Notes: generated by a model not told the origin, from the letters alone. Counted from the first letter of the stretch, positions 10,556-21,822 are shown. The stretch: DNA of 64,000 bases from Venturia oleaginea (GCA_013176395.1 JABMLP010000013.1:186001-250000); one strand, 5' to 3'. Numbers and translations are program-made.

Positions 10556-11439
10556 ATCTTGGCATGACACGACAATAAGTGGGTCGACTTTCGTGGGTGG
10601 AATGAATGCTTATGGTTCCTCGCGGGTTGGCAAAAATAAGCCTTGGAGAAAATGAACTGTGTTAAAAGAAAGTGAGTGCCTGATTTTGAAAGCCAACTAG
10701 ATTTCTGGCCTCGACTATTTAAAGAAAAATGTTGTCGTTGACACCAGCGTTCTCAGCCTTGCAGGTATATCTACCACGAGCTCTTCGTGTGCTAGTAACT
10801 GCCACAGAGTGCGGGCGTATGCTCGTATATATTTACTAAATGGCGGATGGCAATCATTCTATCTGGAGTAAGCAGCAATTCGCTGGGATATGACGCGACG
10901 CCTCACATTTTGTAATGGAACACAATTGGGGTGAAAGTTCTAGCTGTGGCAGTGCATGCGCCTCTTGTTGGCTTTGTTGACCTGGTCGGTTTGATTCGCC
11001 GCTCTGTATCTTACAAAAATGCAGTCTGCCTTGCAAGGCGACAGAATGAGGCCGCCTTTATCACTTGATCATACGTCTTCTACTCAGCCACGTTAGAAAT
11101 ATTTGCTGATGTGTACGCAGCCTTATATTAAGCAAGTAACATGCGTCTAAACACCAGCTCTCAACCATACCTACTTTACCTTGACTTGCTCCCAGATCTC
11201 TCCCGGTCAGCTCGAAGCTATATCATTGACCCGCTGAAGCTGTCTTAGACAAATCTTCCTGTCTCACCTGGTGAAAGGCTTAGCCCTAGATCGCTTTGAA
11301 GCCTCGTCTTATCCTCAAATTACCCTCAATTTGAGTTTCGGGTCGTCTTCTGGTGAAGTCCTCTCCCGGCGCCCAGTTCACGGGGAATCCTACTAACGGA
11401 TAAACAGCAAAACCACCGACACCTGCTTCCGTCGTAACG
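10556..11439. other. Intergenic, upstream of the orphan gene
   Basis: No recognisable gene, repeat or transposon terminus was seen. The last few hundred bases before 11440 are the likely promoter and 5' leader of the next gene. Confidence 0.4.
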
Positions 11440-12534
11440 ATGGGCTTTGGGGATAAAATCGCTTCGGGCGCCCTATTTGTTGTCGAAAGCCTGAATTTTA
11501 AGCCCGACTACGCAGTGAAAAAGCACAGGATACCAGACTTAAGTGACGAGCAGCTCATCGCAAAGAATGGTTCCACACGACGTGCCGTGGCCTCAACAAC
11601 TATGGGCGTGATTATCAACACTGTTGTCGCCGTCGCTTGTCCCCTCTTTGCTGTCAGCGCTATTATCAATCTCTACCAAATGAGTGTTAGCGTAACCAAT
11701 TGCCACCGAGTCCGCAGAGAGGTTAAAGTTCGTAAAAAGCAGACGCAGGGGTTCGTCTCGAAGATCAAAGCTCACGACAAACCGATTCGCGACGTTATCG
11801 TTGGCTGTACTCTCAAGACCGTTCTCACTGCTGCTAGTGCTGGTCTAATCGGAGGAGACCATATCATCGATGGGTTCCAGCAATTAGCCGCAGACCATGT
11901 GGTCAATGCCTTAGCAGGTCCGACCATTTGTGATGCCGTAGGAAATGTTGCTTTTCAGCATACAGTTGATACGTCAATCGGAAGCGGTCACTCTGTGCTG
12001 GGAACAGAATATTCAGATGGTGGACACCCTAGCTCCCACCTGCACGACGTCGATCCACATGAAGCGGCGCTCAAAGCCTCTCATCCGCACACCGCGGCTG
12101 CCAACAACGCAATCACCAATATGACGGGCGGAATTGGCGAGGAAATATCCAAAGCTTTGAGCGCGCATACAAACCAAGATATTAGCAGTAATACCACTTC
12201 GACGGAGATGTACCACATGCTACATGACGCATGGTATGGTCTGAAAGGGCACACAGGGAAGCTGGTGGCCCAATTTCTTCTTGCTGGAATGGCGACGGAG
12301 GTTGTGCAGCCAGCCACCCAAGCGATTGAAATTCTGGTAGATGAGAAGATGAGTGCGTCCACCCGGCGCAAGGCCGCTGAAAGCTCGATAAAGAACTCGC
12401 AAAGCCTAGGTGGTAGAGGGCACCTAGGCGAAGCGGGCACCGAGGCAATGGCCGCGAAACATGTTGGAATTGCTGGTGAATTGCAGGAAAGACTTCGAAG
12501 AAGCAGGAGGGTCCTGATTCGATTGAGGAAGTAG
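11440..12534 (+). CDS. Orphan protein, 364 aa, possible membrane association
   Basis: A single uninterrupted frame starts at ATG 11440 (MGFGDKIASGALFVVESLNF). A hydrophobic stretch around residues 49-80 (VIINTVVAVACPLFAVSAII) could be a membrane segment, followed by a basic region (RREVKVRKKQTQGFVSKIK). A second apolar, Ala/Gly-rich segment lies around 120-150. The centre is rich in His, Ser and Thr. No domain is recognised. The last codons change to a basic tail (RRSRRVLIRLRK); in another frame the same DNA encodes an acidic end stopping at 12559, so a one-base shift or a short intron near 12500 could alter the C-terminus. The codon-like composition and length argue for a real gene. Confidence 0.6.
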   Translation: MGFGDKIASGALFVVESLNFKPDYAVKKHRIPDLSDEQLIAKNGSTRRAVASTTMGVIINTVVAVACPLFAVSAIINLYQMSVSVTNCHRVRREVKVRKKQTQGFVSKIKAHDKPIRDVIVGCTLKTVLTAASAGLIGGDHIIDGFQQLAADHVVNALAGPTICDAVGNVAFQHTVDTSIGSGHSVLGTEYSDGGHPSSHLHDVDPHEAALKASHPHTAAANNAITNMTGGIGEEISKALSAHTNQDISSNTTSTEMYHMLHDAWYGLKGHTGKLVAQFLLAGMATEVVQPATQAIEILVDEKMSASTRRKAAESSIKNSQSLGGRGHLGEAGTEAMAAKHVGIAGELQERLRRSRRVLIRLRK

Positions 12535-12944
12535 ACGAAAATGAGTTCTGTATTTGGTGAAGCGGATTCAGGAGAAGAAATGTGTAGCGTAACGAGACTA
12601 TTAAAAAATGCGAACAAATGAGGCTTTCAGACTCTGCATTGTAGTACTTCGTTGACGATGTTTTTCGAAAAAGATGTTTGGCGATGGGGGGGAGTGTGAG
12701 AAGAGTGAACGTAGTCTGAATTGATGACAGGCCAAGGAACAGAACAAAAATTACAGAATGCAAAGTAAGCTCGGTTAGTGAATAAACAGACTGTATGATA
12801 CAAATTCGAGCGTGTTCTCGAAAGTGATATCGGAATCACGTGAGCTTTGAAGCCACAAAAGTTGAAGTTAGAAAGTCAACTCCCATCCGCATTCACCCCC
12901 AATCAAGACCTCACCATCATTCCAAAATCCTCCAAACCGTCAAC

Positions 12945-14111
12945 ATGGCCGAAGAGAACCCCGAAGTCATCGCTCTTGAACCGGAAGCATCCGTGGAGCC
13001 CCAGGATGAAGCAACTGATGCCACCGCGCTCACGACCACGAATCCGGAGAAGAAAGTGAAGCGCGTCAAGAAAGTCAAGAAGAGACGCCCTGCAAGACCT
13101 CAGGTTGATCCAGCCACTTTTAAAACAGAACCACCTCCACAGACCGGAACGATATTCAATATCTGGTACAACAAATGGTCAGGAGGCGATCGCGACACAC
13201 CCGTACAACAGGCGGCGCCGAATCGATGCCACGTCGAGAAAGACACAGGATACACACGCGCGGACAGCACTCCAGGCGCCTTCTTCTGTTTATTCTTCGC
13301 GCGAGGCATCTGTCCGAAAGGAAAGGACTGCCAATACCTCCATCGCCTACCCGGACTTCACGACATCTTTAACCCTAATGTGGACTGTTTTGGACGCGAC
13401 AAATTCGCAGATTACCGAGATGATATGGGCGGTGTTGGAAGTTTCATGCGCCAAAATCGCACATTATACGTAGGCAGGATACATGTCACGGATGATATTG
13501 AAGAGGTGGTTGCAAGGCATTTCCAGGAATGGGGTCAAATCGACAGGACCAGGGTCTTGAATACTAGAGGCGTAGCTTTTGTGACATACACCAACTTGGC
13601 GAACTCGGAATTTGCGAAAGAGGCTATGGCGCATCAGTCATTAGATCACGACGAAGTTCTCAACGTGCGATGGGCGACCGTGGACCCCAATCCTGCGGCC
13701 CAAAAGCGAGAGGCACAAGCGATTGAGGAGCAGGCAGCAAACGCGATTAGGGCAGCTTTACCACCAGATTATGTTGCAGAGTTGGAAGGCAGGGCACCAG
13801 AGTCAAATAAAAGGAGGAAGATTGAGGGCACACTTGGTTTGGAAGGATACGAAGCTCCAGATGACATTTGGTGGGCAAGGGAGAAGTCGAATTGGCTGGC
13901 CGAGAAAAGAGGTGTTGAAGGAGGAGAGGAGCCACGGCAACACGAACAACGAATGATTGAACAACCGCCTGTAGAAGAGAATGGTGGCATCTTCTCTTCG
14001 TCAACATTGGCGGCATTGAAGGGACGGACGATATCCACTGCGACTAAGAAGACTTCTGCACCCGCCCGGCCTCTTGTGGGTTACGGAAGTGATAGTGATG
14101 AGGATGATTGA
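12945..14111 (+). CDS. cwc2: Pre-mRNA-splicing factor Cwc2 (RBM22-like)
   Basis: Cwc2 is a Prp19-complex (NTC) spliceosome subunit that contacts U6 snRNA and the intron and helps form the catalytic core. The chosen start is ATG 12945 (CAACATGG, good context; MAEENPEV), giving 388 aa. An earlier in-frame ATG-less extension to 12840 is less likely. The order matches the family: an acidic/basic leader; a Torus region with W-x-K-W; a CCCH zinc finger with C115, C123, C129 and H133 (CLFFARGICPKGKDCQYLH); then an RRM from about 172 to 245, with RNP2 LYVGRI and RNP1 RGVAFVTY. The C-terminus is low-complexity and acidic (DSDEDD). It is intronless here. The long antisense open frames are shadows. Confidence 0.95.
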   Translation: MAEENPEVIALEPEASVEPQDEATDATALTTTNPEKKVKRVKKVKKRRPARPQVDPATFKTEPPPQTGTIFNIWYNKWSGGDRDTPVQQAAPNRCHVEKDTGYTRADSTPGAFFCLFFARGICPKGKDCQYLHRLPGLHDIFNPNVDCFGRDKFADYRDDMGGVGSFMRQNRTLYVGRIHVTDDIEEVVARHFQEWGQIDRTRVLNTRGVAFVTYTNLANSEFAKEAMAHQSLDHDEVLNVRWATVDPNPAAQKREAQAIEEQAANAIRAALPPDYVAELEGRAPESNKRRKIEGTLGLEGYEAPDDIWWAREKSNWLAEKRGVEGGEEPRQHEQRMIEQPPVEENGGIFSSSTLAALKGRTISTATKKTSAPARPLVGYGSDSDEDD

Positions 14112-14499
14112 AACGAGAATCAGGCATTGTCGCTATGATCACCAGTTGCAGCGCACGCTGTTACCGTGCGAATGCAAACTGAGAGAAGAAATAGAGTGAT
14201 CTTTTAAAATTGAGGGTGAATTGCTGTCTACTTCAAAACATACAAATAGAGCTGATTAAATCTTATAGTTCATTCGTTGGTCACCATTGCAAAGGGCCCG
14301 TCGCTATTGAGATGAAGATCAGTACCTAAGCATGAATGGTGCTTTTTCCACGTAACCATTTGGCACACTATCGAGTGGCGACCTTTGGACAACCAACAAG
14401 ACCTAATTACAAATTTTTCCACGGGGGATCCTTCATCCATTCCCTTTCGCCATCTGAAAGAAGTCGGTCCTGGACTTCTTGAGCCACTTGCCACTCAGC
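14112..14499. other. Intergenic after CWC2
   Basis: This is the presumed 3' flank of CWC2. No domain or repeat was seen. Confidence 0.4.
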
Positions 14500-15260
14500 A
14501 GACGATTCCTACGCCTTCTCAGAGCCCTGCCACACACCGACTATGTCTCGTAGCTCTTGTAGAATGGCATCAGCTTTTCTCATTTTGTCCTCTTCTTCGC
14601 CTTGGTCCCGTTTCCGTACGTACCTCAAGGTCCATATCTCAACATCAAGTGCGTACTTTTTCCGCATCAGCTCTCCCAAGACGACAAAGCGTCGGGGCTG
14701 ATGAACTTCAGCTGATGATTTCTCTTTATGCGCTCCTCATGCTTCTTCGCCTCTCTACGTAATTCCTGGTTCTTGCGCGTCTTTCTTCATCCCGAGCGTC
14801 CTTCTGCAATTGCTCTTCTCGCCCGAGCTTCATACAATTCTCTTGCCTGACGCTCTCGAGCTTCTTGTTCCTGTTGATTCCGCTTTGCACGTTCTTGCCT
14901 TTCTACTTCTTTGCGCCTTGCCTTCGCCGCTCGATACAGCGCCTCCTGCTCCCGCATTCGCGCCTCCTATTGTGCGCGCTCTTCACGCTCTTGCAGCACC
15001 TTCTTCCGTTATCGCCCCAGCCGGGGTTGGAGGTCTTGATTCTCCTGCTGTCTCTTCCACTCCAACTGTTTTTCTGGCGCAGCTCCTCTCGCATACTTGC
15101 CTCTTCTCGACCCGACTTTTCAAGCTCACGTCGACTTGTCCATAGCTTTCAGGTTGAGAAATTTCGTTTCATTCTTGTGCGAGAGGTTGAGAAACGTGGG
15201 GATGCATTTTCTTCCGTTAGTCGACTGCCATTGCCATAGTGGCTGCATACTTGCCCTGAA
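14500..15260 (-). pseudogene. Coiled-coil protein relic (Glu/Arg-rich)
   Basis: The minus strand around 15000-14700 encodes a long helical E/R/A/Q-rich stretch (REQEALYRAAKARRKEVERQ; ERQARELYEARARRAIAEGR) in one frame. It is interrupted by TAG and TGA codons and continues as RREAKKHEERIKRNHQLKF. At least one stop could derive from CAG to TAG. The composition resembles a long coiled coil, but no specific family can be named. Plus-strand open frames here are the low-complexity shadow of this helix. Confidence 0.45.
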
Positions 15261-16249
15261 TCTTCCATCCGCTGGGAACCTGAATTAATATCGGCCAGGC
15301 TGAAGATGATTGTTATATCTGAAGCTACCTAGGAATAGTAAAATTGAGCAGAGCCAAGGAGGAAGAAAGATGGAGTCGGGACGGTGGTCTGTGGCATGGG
15401 TATGATTTCAACCACAGCCTGATTGTTTGCTCAAGACGCTTTTCCCGGTCGTCGGGTTATCAGATTGGCATTATCGAAGCTATGAGCTGTAAGTCTGTTC
15501 ATATGATAGGCAGAAGCCTTATCAACAAGCTTATAGGCAGTACGCCTTGTCTCAGGTATCTCTGCAGGCTTGAATATGAGGCCAATTATCTTCGCAGTCA
15601 CAAGATATTCCCGCGCGATAGACTGAATTCTCCCAGCCTCGCCGGTTTGAAAGTCCGTAGCGTGACATGTCAAGCAGATTTTGGCTGATTATCAGCCCCT
15701 GGAGGGAATTCTCTTACGCAATCAGATGCCTCACGATTAGTGTGCAGAAAATACGCCCTGTGAGTGAGGCAGCCTTGCGCCAATTTCTTTGACGACAAAT
15801 CTAGGTGGAGGTTCGGACCATTGTCAGCGATATTGCAAAGCAAGGAAAAGTAATGATCTCTGGTGGTGTATGGGAATGAATTGGATGCGTCATATCTATC
15901 GAACCGAAAGGTTAATGCGCAGACACTCGTTTCCGAGGCCTGGAATTCCTACTTGCGCCCGATGCAATTCTTCTAACATTCTTAACAGGCTCGCTACACA
16001 TTCGCACACCGTTCCGTAATATCTCTCAAATCAGACCTCTTTCTCTGAAAAAATCGCGCTATAGACACATAATCGAGTAGTAAGGTCGCCTGGTCGTCGG
16101 ATTTTCGTGCCGGTCAAACTCGGCCAACTCAACCTTCGAAAAATCGCACTGCAGCCTGGCAACCTGTACCAGCTCTGATCTTAGTGTGAACAATCTGAGT
16201 TTCCATGAAGGTTTTCGTGATTGAAAGCGTCTGATGGTCATCTCTCTCG
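15261..16249. other. Gene-poor decayed sequence
   Basis: Only short overlapping frames on both strands are present, with no recognised motif. It separates two coiled-coil relics and may be part of the same old gene family. Confidence 0.35.
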
Positions 16250-17050
16250 ATTCCGGACATGCAACCGCCTCTGTGTCTGGATCAGAGATAGCTGCTCTCT
16301 TGAAGGTGAAGTCGTTGCTGCAAGGACGGATCGTGACATCAGGGTTGGAAACTTACAAAAAGAACATGAAGACAAGATGATTCAACAGCGCAAAAAGAAC
16401 AAGGCTGCTAGGGATACGTTGAGGGACAACTACAAGGTGGAACTGGACAGTTTTCAACATGAGTATGACGACGAATTGAAAAGTCTTCAAGCTGCTGCTG
16501 AAATCAACGGAAAGCAATATCCCCTGGTAAAAAACAAGATGAAGAATGAACACGGAGAAGAGATGCAAGAATGGAAGAATCACTTCGTCGAATTAGACAA
16601 AGCCGCAAAGAAGAAAGAATCAGAGTTGAAGGATTAGTATACCATAAAAGAACGGATTCTGAAAGAAAAGTACACCACTCAGGAATCGAATCTCAGGAAA
16701 GAGCATAAACTGCGGGACCACCGTTTCAAATCCGACATCACTTCTCTGAATCAAACTTTCATGGCTCGAGAGGGGTTCGAGCCACCTTCAAACCATGTCC
16801 CGAAAGCCCCGTTTAGGGATTTGCTCGTTGATATGGGACAATTGGTTGCGATCCTGTCTAAACTTTGGATATCCCAACGACAAGGCTGGACTGATGAGTT
16901 TCTAGCCCGGCTAGCCCCTTGGAATCGACAGTTGTTGAATAAAAGATAGGTCATCCAAGATATTGCCTCGAGGATACCAAACGAGAACATCTTCTATGGT
17001 CCTTTTGGAGTATTTGGCGAGGAAGGTGCGATGCTGGAGGTTAAATAGAA
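16250..17050 (+). pseudogene. Coiled-coil protein relic on the plus strand
   Basis: An open frame to 16637 is strongly helical and charged (LQKEHEDKMIQQRKKNKAAR; ELKSLQAAAEINGKQYPLVK). After a TAG at 16635 the same frame continues with more coiled coil (ESNLRKEHKLRDHRFK) and then a different segment (PFRDLLVDMGQLVAILSKL) to a stop at 16947 and on to about 17045. The continuous sense of the frame across stops argues for a recently broken gene rather than chance. No homologue is named. Confidence 0.45.
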
Positions 17051-18946
17051 ACCTAGATTTCCCGGAGGTAAGGCGCTAGATACTTCGGATAAGAACCGTT
17101 TTAATATTTATACCGGAATTTCGAGACGGGGGAGAGAAAGGAAAGCTCTCCAGAACGCGAAGTCGAATCCAGCGTCAAGACATGATGCCAAGGCAGCAGT
17201 GAAGCATGGTTTCGAAAAGAGTCTTGTGAAAACCAAAGACGAGGTGCTGGGTATGCTCCCAAGGGTAGCAAAATTGGACCAAGCAGCTCTTACAAAATGG
17301 AGTAGATTGATTGACAAAACCGCGGATGTATAGATTGCGATGGGTACAAAAAGATCTCGGCTCCGTGTGATTTGTCGATCCTGTACCCTGATCGAGGATT
17401 ATTCTCTTCGACAGCGGTCTCCACTGGTTCACAGCTCTTGCAGCGGATTGATCATCAGTTTTATTCTCAGCCCCAAGTTCTAACATCCCCGGCAGCAGAA
17501 TACGGCTCCACTGGCGTCACACCCTGTTTACTAGGCTTGACGTTCTCCCAGATATCTATGGAGCGCATATTCTTGGCTATTTTTGCCGGACTGATAGACC
17601 GGCGACCTTTTGACGCTAACACCCATAGTCACAGCGCTCCTGGTACCACAATGCCAGTCGGTGGTCTTGTTGCACAATTCCTTCTGCATGTAAACATCAC
17701 CATTTGACAGATACAGAAGAGGATGGCCAGCCGGCGTCTTACTCGGCATAAACCATGGAAATCTAGAAGACGAGGGACAGCACTTATCTACGGGCAACTG
17801 TGCAAGCCTCGTAAGTATATTCCAACATCCAACACGAGATCATGTGAAACTCCGTGTAGTCCAATATGTTCATCCTCATCAAACAAGCACATGTGCCCCT
17901 CCATTTCCAAGCTTCCTAAGAACCAGCTCGATATTCGACATTAAAACTTAGCATTTGCGAAAGTTTTGTTGACATTCTGTTCAAATCAGCCCAATCTTCC
18001 CTGAAACTGGATCCAACTCTTCTTAATACGCAGGGGTCCAGTACTTCGCCTTCAACTTATTCGCGAGCTTTGATCAATTACCAACCCCGAGATTACTAAT
18101 TGGCTAAGCTGATTTGAGACCGTGTAGTAGCAGTAATGGGCAACTGTACATGCTCGCCCACTCAGTATTGGTCAACCGATGCGATTAGATACTACGTGGA
18201 GAGTTAGGATCGTTTCGACTTACACATTCGAAGCAACAGGCTGAACTAGAGAAAATGCAATTAAGGTAATCCAATGTAGTTCAGGATATGAACCACTATC
18301 ACGAAGTCGGCCAACGCGAACGTAGTTGGGCAAGTTGGCAGATTCATAGGTTTACCAAAGAGGCTGGGGAAAAACTCATGTCGAGATCTGACATTAGCTC
18401 AACCATTTGGAAATAGTTACATGAATGCTCGACGTAAAAAATGGAAGCAAGACCCTAAAATTGGACATGCCGTACGTTATTTTGTGGAAACGTAAGCGGA
18501 AAGAGAGTCTGCAGAATGTCATCATATTATAGACGTGATAGGCCTTGAAATACCTCAATAAAAACGGCATGAAGAGCGGACCAACGAGCAGCTGAGGTTA
18601 CTATCATGGGAATTTGTATACGTGTAATCCAGACAGCGTGCGCTGTTGACACGATAGGGTTCCGTCTGCCAAGCTGGTGTACCGTCTTAAGCGTCTCGCC
18701 AAAAATCACATGAAGAGAATAAGATAGAGAAATGTAGAAGCCGGATGGAGGTATTGTGGTGGATAGTAAAAAGCGAAAAGAAGTGTTGTCCAAAAAGTGG
18801 CAAACTTGGGCTAAAGTGGGAGTGGAGAGTGGGGCCATAGTCAGCTTGCACTTTAAGCGGACAGAACTAGCGTATACACTTTATCAACGCGGGTACTCAT
18901 CTCGATATAATCCTCTCCTCCGAGTTTCCACATTGTCCACGATACA
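17051..18946. other. Gene-poor region before PIG-P
   Basis: Only fragments under about 110 codons occur, with no domain evidence. The last 150 bases or so are the presumed promoter of the PIG-P gene. Confidence 0.4.
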
Positions 18947-20017
18947 ATGGCGCCCACAAGCAGAGGCCTTCCGGTCCCTCTGGCTGGCTTCCAATCCAAA
19001 TCAACTCCCAATCTGCCCACTGTCAATTCGTTTCACAAGCTAGAAGATGACAAATTACCGTCTACATTAGAAGAGACGGCAAAGGACGAGCTATCAGGGA
19101 CAGCGTATACAGAGGGCAGAAGTCTCGAATCCTTCTCGACTGAATCCGATAGCTCTGAAGATGATGCTGCCCAGTCACCAGGCCTCCACAGTCGTCGAAT
19201 ATATAGCAACCACTCCTCCCGAACTCACCTCAACCTGCAACCGACCAACTCGCAACTATTCCCTCCTTTCTATAACAGACCACCAACGCCATTGCCACCC
19301 TCTCCATCTTTGACGTCCCTCCTGCGACCATCCTTCAGCGCACATACTTCGCATCCCACCACTCCAGAATCCAGCGATGCAGAATCCCAAATAGGAGCAA
19401 GCACAGCTGCTGCCGTTGCGAAAAGCGCCAAATCGGCCCCCAATGTGCCTCGCGCATCACCAAAAGTGCCTACCTATGAGTACTATGGGTTTGCTGTCTA
19501 TCTAGCCAGTTCGGCCGCTTTCCTGATGTACCTTCTCTGGTCCTTCCTGCCCTCACCATTCCTCCATCAACTGGGAATACACTATTATCCAAATAGATGG
19601 TGGGCCCTCGCTATTCCGGCTTGGTTAGTGGTCCTCTTGGTCTACATTTTCGTCGCACTTGCGAGCTACAATACTGGATATCTCACTTTGCCTATGACTA
19701 GCATTGAGAACATTGTCGACGAGGCCGCCCAGATTGCGATTGTTGACAGAGACGGCAAGATCATTCGGCAGAAGAAGAACAGCAGATTTGAGAGCAAGAA
19801 GGGCAAATCTGGAGGCAAACACAGTCGCCAAAGCTCCCTAGGTATCAAGATGAATGGACCAGGACTAATGCCGAAAGATGTGGATTGGAGAAATATGTGG
19901 AACGAATCTACAGATGCTGTCATGGATGTGCCTATTGGCGGCGTTTGTGAAATTCTCTACAGCGCTGGGAGAGAAGAGGAAGAAGAAGTCACCACTATAG
20001 ACGCCGATGCTTCGTAA
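18947..20017 (+). CDS. gpi19: GPI-GlcNAc transferase subunit P (PIG-P domain)
   Basis: PIG-P/Gpi19 is a small membrane subunit of the ER complex that adds GlcNAc to phosphatidylinositol, the first step of GPI-anchor synthesis. The 356-aa frame has a long disordered N-terminus (about 1-175, Ser/Pro-rich). The PIG-P domain runs from about 177: YEYYGFAVYLASSAAFLMYL (first membrane segment), WSFLP, a PNRWWALAIPAWLVVLLVYI second membrane segment, then YLTLPMTSIENIVDEAAQI and the conserved DVDWRNMWNESTDAVMDVPI region. The yeast protein is far shorter, but N-terminal extensions are usual in filamentous fungi. It appears intronless, and the start at CAATGG fits. Confidence 0.9.
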   Translation: MAPTSRGLPVPLAGFQSKSTPNLPTVNSFHKLEDDKLPSTLEETAKDELSGTAYTEGRSLESFSTESDSSEDDAAQSPGLHSRRIYSNHSSRTHLNLQPTNSQLFPPFYNRPPTPLPPSPSLTSLLRPSFSAHTSHPTTPESSDAESQIGASTAAAVAKSAKSAPNVPRASPKVPTYEYYGFAVYLASSAAFLMYLLWSFLPSPFLHQLGIHYYPNRWWALAIPAWLVVLLVYIFVALASYNTGYLTLPMTSIENIVDEAAQIAIVDRDGKIIRQKKNSRFESKKGKSGGKHSRQSSLGIKMNGPGLMPKDVDWRNMWNESTDAVMDVPIGGVCEILYSAGREEEEEVTTIDADAS

Positions 20018-20290
20018 ATTAGAAATTCTTCGCCGCGATTGTTCCTATCGTCGCTTCTTCACAGTCTTGCTTACGCATGGCTCCACTCTATTCGGTTCGT
20101 GAATTTCACCATTGTGGCGGATTCGCGGGCGTTGTAAGTTCCGCCTCATCGCCTACAAACAACGAGGGACCGCCGATGTGTTGCAACTCGTAAGCTCCTA
20201 GCTCAGATTAGGAATCGGCACCAAGAAAAACCCGGCATGGATTGAGTTCTTATGCGAGAAGCTCGAGCCGACCAGAGTCATAACTAATTA
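20018..20290. other. PIG-P 3' flank up to the transposon
   Basis: Short non-coding interval ending in the TA target duplication (20289-20290) of the adjacent element. Confidence 0.4.
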
Positions 20291-21398
20291 ACGTGTTTCA
20301 CCACTCACTTGGCCACCCCAACCACTAAATCTCAAGTCATCGTGCGATAAACCTCCCACCAATACAGCTTTTATTAAAATAATTCTAACAATACATTCTT
20401 TACGTATTTGGGCATCGATTAATCTTATGACCTTGAATACCGCAGCCACTACATGTTGGTAATGCTCGCTGTCATACGACGACTTCCTGATCTTGAACAC
20501 TATCTCTAGAGCTATTTTCGCATCCCTCGACCAAGAACTGACCCTGTTGAGCTTGTAAAACGCCTCCATATGCAATATATCGTCTACGATACTGTTGCTT
20601 CTGTTTTCGTCGTTGGTTCTCTGTACGAAGCTTCCTATTCTCTTCTGCAAGTATTACTGCTGAATTCATTGCGACTTGACATCCTTTGATGAGTTGACCA
20701 ATTGCTTGACTACTTGGGCTCTGAGATTGGCGATGAAGAAGATTTCGGACGAGCTGAGCCTGCTGCTCAAGCTGAGCCATCGTACGAGGAGTTTCTGACG
20801 TCCACTGTGGCGCTACTCCATGGGGTGTACCTGGTGGTGAGGGCGTCTCTTCAACACGCTGAAACCACGCGTTGATTGTCGCTGGATCTTCGCATTTTGC
20901 ACGCTGTGAATGGAATTTACGATTCCACTTCGTACAAAGCTCCGGCTGAGCGTTGATGAAGCGGGATACCCAGTTCTTCCCGACTAATGACGGTGGAGGA
21001 TTCGTACCGCGTTTTTCGAGTAAAGCGTTTGCCATTCGTCGTACGTCGATAATTTGGGGCGGAAATCCTCGTCGATCAAGGTCTAGGATCCACTGAACCA
21101 GAGCCTGCTCTTCATGTATTTGTAACTTTCTCTTTTGGTGATTAGATTCGCTTCGTGGTTTACCACCTTGAAGACGAGACTGAAGTGTAGATCGAGGAAT
21201 ATCGTACGACGCTGAGATTTGACGTTGACTTAAATTTGGATTCGTTTGAAAGCTCTGCTTCGCAAGAAGTAATCTAGCCTCTTTGCAAGCCGATCCGGGG
21301 GTTGGTCTTGACATTATCGCGATAATTGTACGAAGGGATTAGACTTTTTGGTTGGGTGGCCAAGTGAGTGGGGTGGCCAAGTGAGTGGTGAAGCACGT
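20291..21398 (-). mobile_element. Pogo-like element A, copy 1 (DDE-less)
   Basis: The ends are ACGTGTTTCACCACTCACTT... and ...AAGTGAGTGGTGAAGCACGT, flanked by TA on both sides, as expected for Tc1/mariner-pogo insertion. The subterminal motif GTGGCCAAGTGAGTGG is present once at the 3' end (left) and twice at the 5' end (right). The 1108-bp element encodes only the 280-aa protein at 20472-21314. Copy 2 lies at 30536-31701 in the opposite orientation and appears nearly identical. Confidence 0.85.
20472..21314 (-). CDS. DDE-less pogo-type protein: HTH region fused to transposase tail (copy 1)
   Basis: This 280-aa frame starts with a psq-type helix-turn-helix (LSQRQISASYDIPRSTLQSR, about 30-50). 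A CENP-B/Tc5-type DNA-binding region follows (IHEEQALVQWILDLDRRGFP, then GKNWVSRFINAQPELCTKWN), ending around ATINAWF. In full fungal pogo/Fot1 transposases the DDE catalytic domain follows. Here the chain jumps directly to the post-catalytic tail (WTSETPRTMAQLEQQ ... LIKGCQVAMNSAVILAEEN). The frame is intact across the deletion. After the TGA stop the same frame continues with a zinc knuckle (CSGCGIQGHKINRC). It cannot catalyse transposition but should still bind the element ends, so it may act as a repressor or a non-autonomous passenger. Confidence 0.8.
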   Translation of the reverse strand: MSRPTPGSACKEARLLLAKQSFQTNPNLSQRQISASYDIPRSTLQSRLQGGKPRSESNHQKRKLQIHEEQALVQWILDLDRRGFPPQIIDVRRMANALLEKRGTNPPPSLVGKNWVSRFINAQPELCTKWNRKFHSQRAKCEDPATINAWFQRVEETPSPPGTPHGVAPQWTSETPRTMAQLEQQAQLVRNLLHRQSQSPSSQAIGQLIKGCQVAMNSAVILAEENRKLRTENQRRKQKQQYRRRYIAYGGVLQAQQGQFLVEGCENSSRDSVQDQEVVV

Positions 21399-21822
21399 TA
21401 TGGGAATTGGAGTTACGTTGTCATCAATTCCGCTCCGCCTCCACTATACCCCGGATTTCTTCAACCCCGCATTTATCGCGCGCGGAACCATGCCGAAGAC
21501 GATACCTCTAAACGACAGGTATTCCGTCCTCAATTAACAGTTGCGTTCTATAAGGTGATGTGGGATTGCCACTTTAACGTCCGTATAGCCTATCTTATCG
21601 AAATCTTTAAATAAGTGAAAAAAGAGCTCACGTCACTATACCCCAGCTAATCTTCCCAAACTTTGAGGATCGACACAGTAACATCTATCCAGCACTTCTT
21701 CTGGCTCCCCGTCTCTCCACAGTCCACATCAAGAACAAAGCTGTATTTCGAGATCAAGCCCAGGACATCGACCAGACCTATTCCAAACATCTATCAGGGC
21801 CCAGCACTCCACAACCATAACC
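21399..21822. other. Promoter region of the oxygenase gene
   Basis: Between the transposon and ATG 21823. No coding sequence is supported. The last 150 bases, rich in CA and CT, are a plausible 5' leader. Confidence 0.4.

Noticed and set aside
12081..12763. 178- and 193-codon antisense frames over the orphan gene
   Set aside because: They overlap the better supported plus-strand gene, have no domain and shift with its codon pattern.
14810..15239. Leu/Pro/Ala-rich plus-strand frames
   Set aside because: They are the complement of an E/R-rich coiled-coil relic on the minus strand.
16755..16800. tRNA-like GGTTCGAGCC segment near ATG 16760
   Set aside because: No acceptor stem, D-arm or anticodon arm can be folded around it; it lies in an open frame of the coiled-coil relic.
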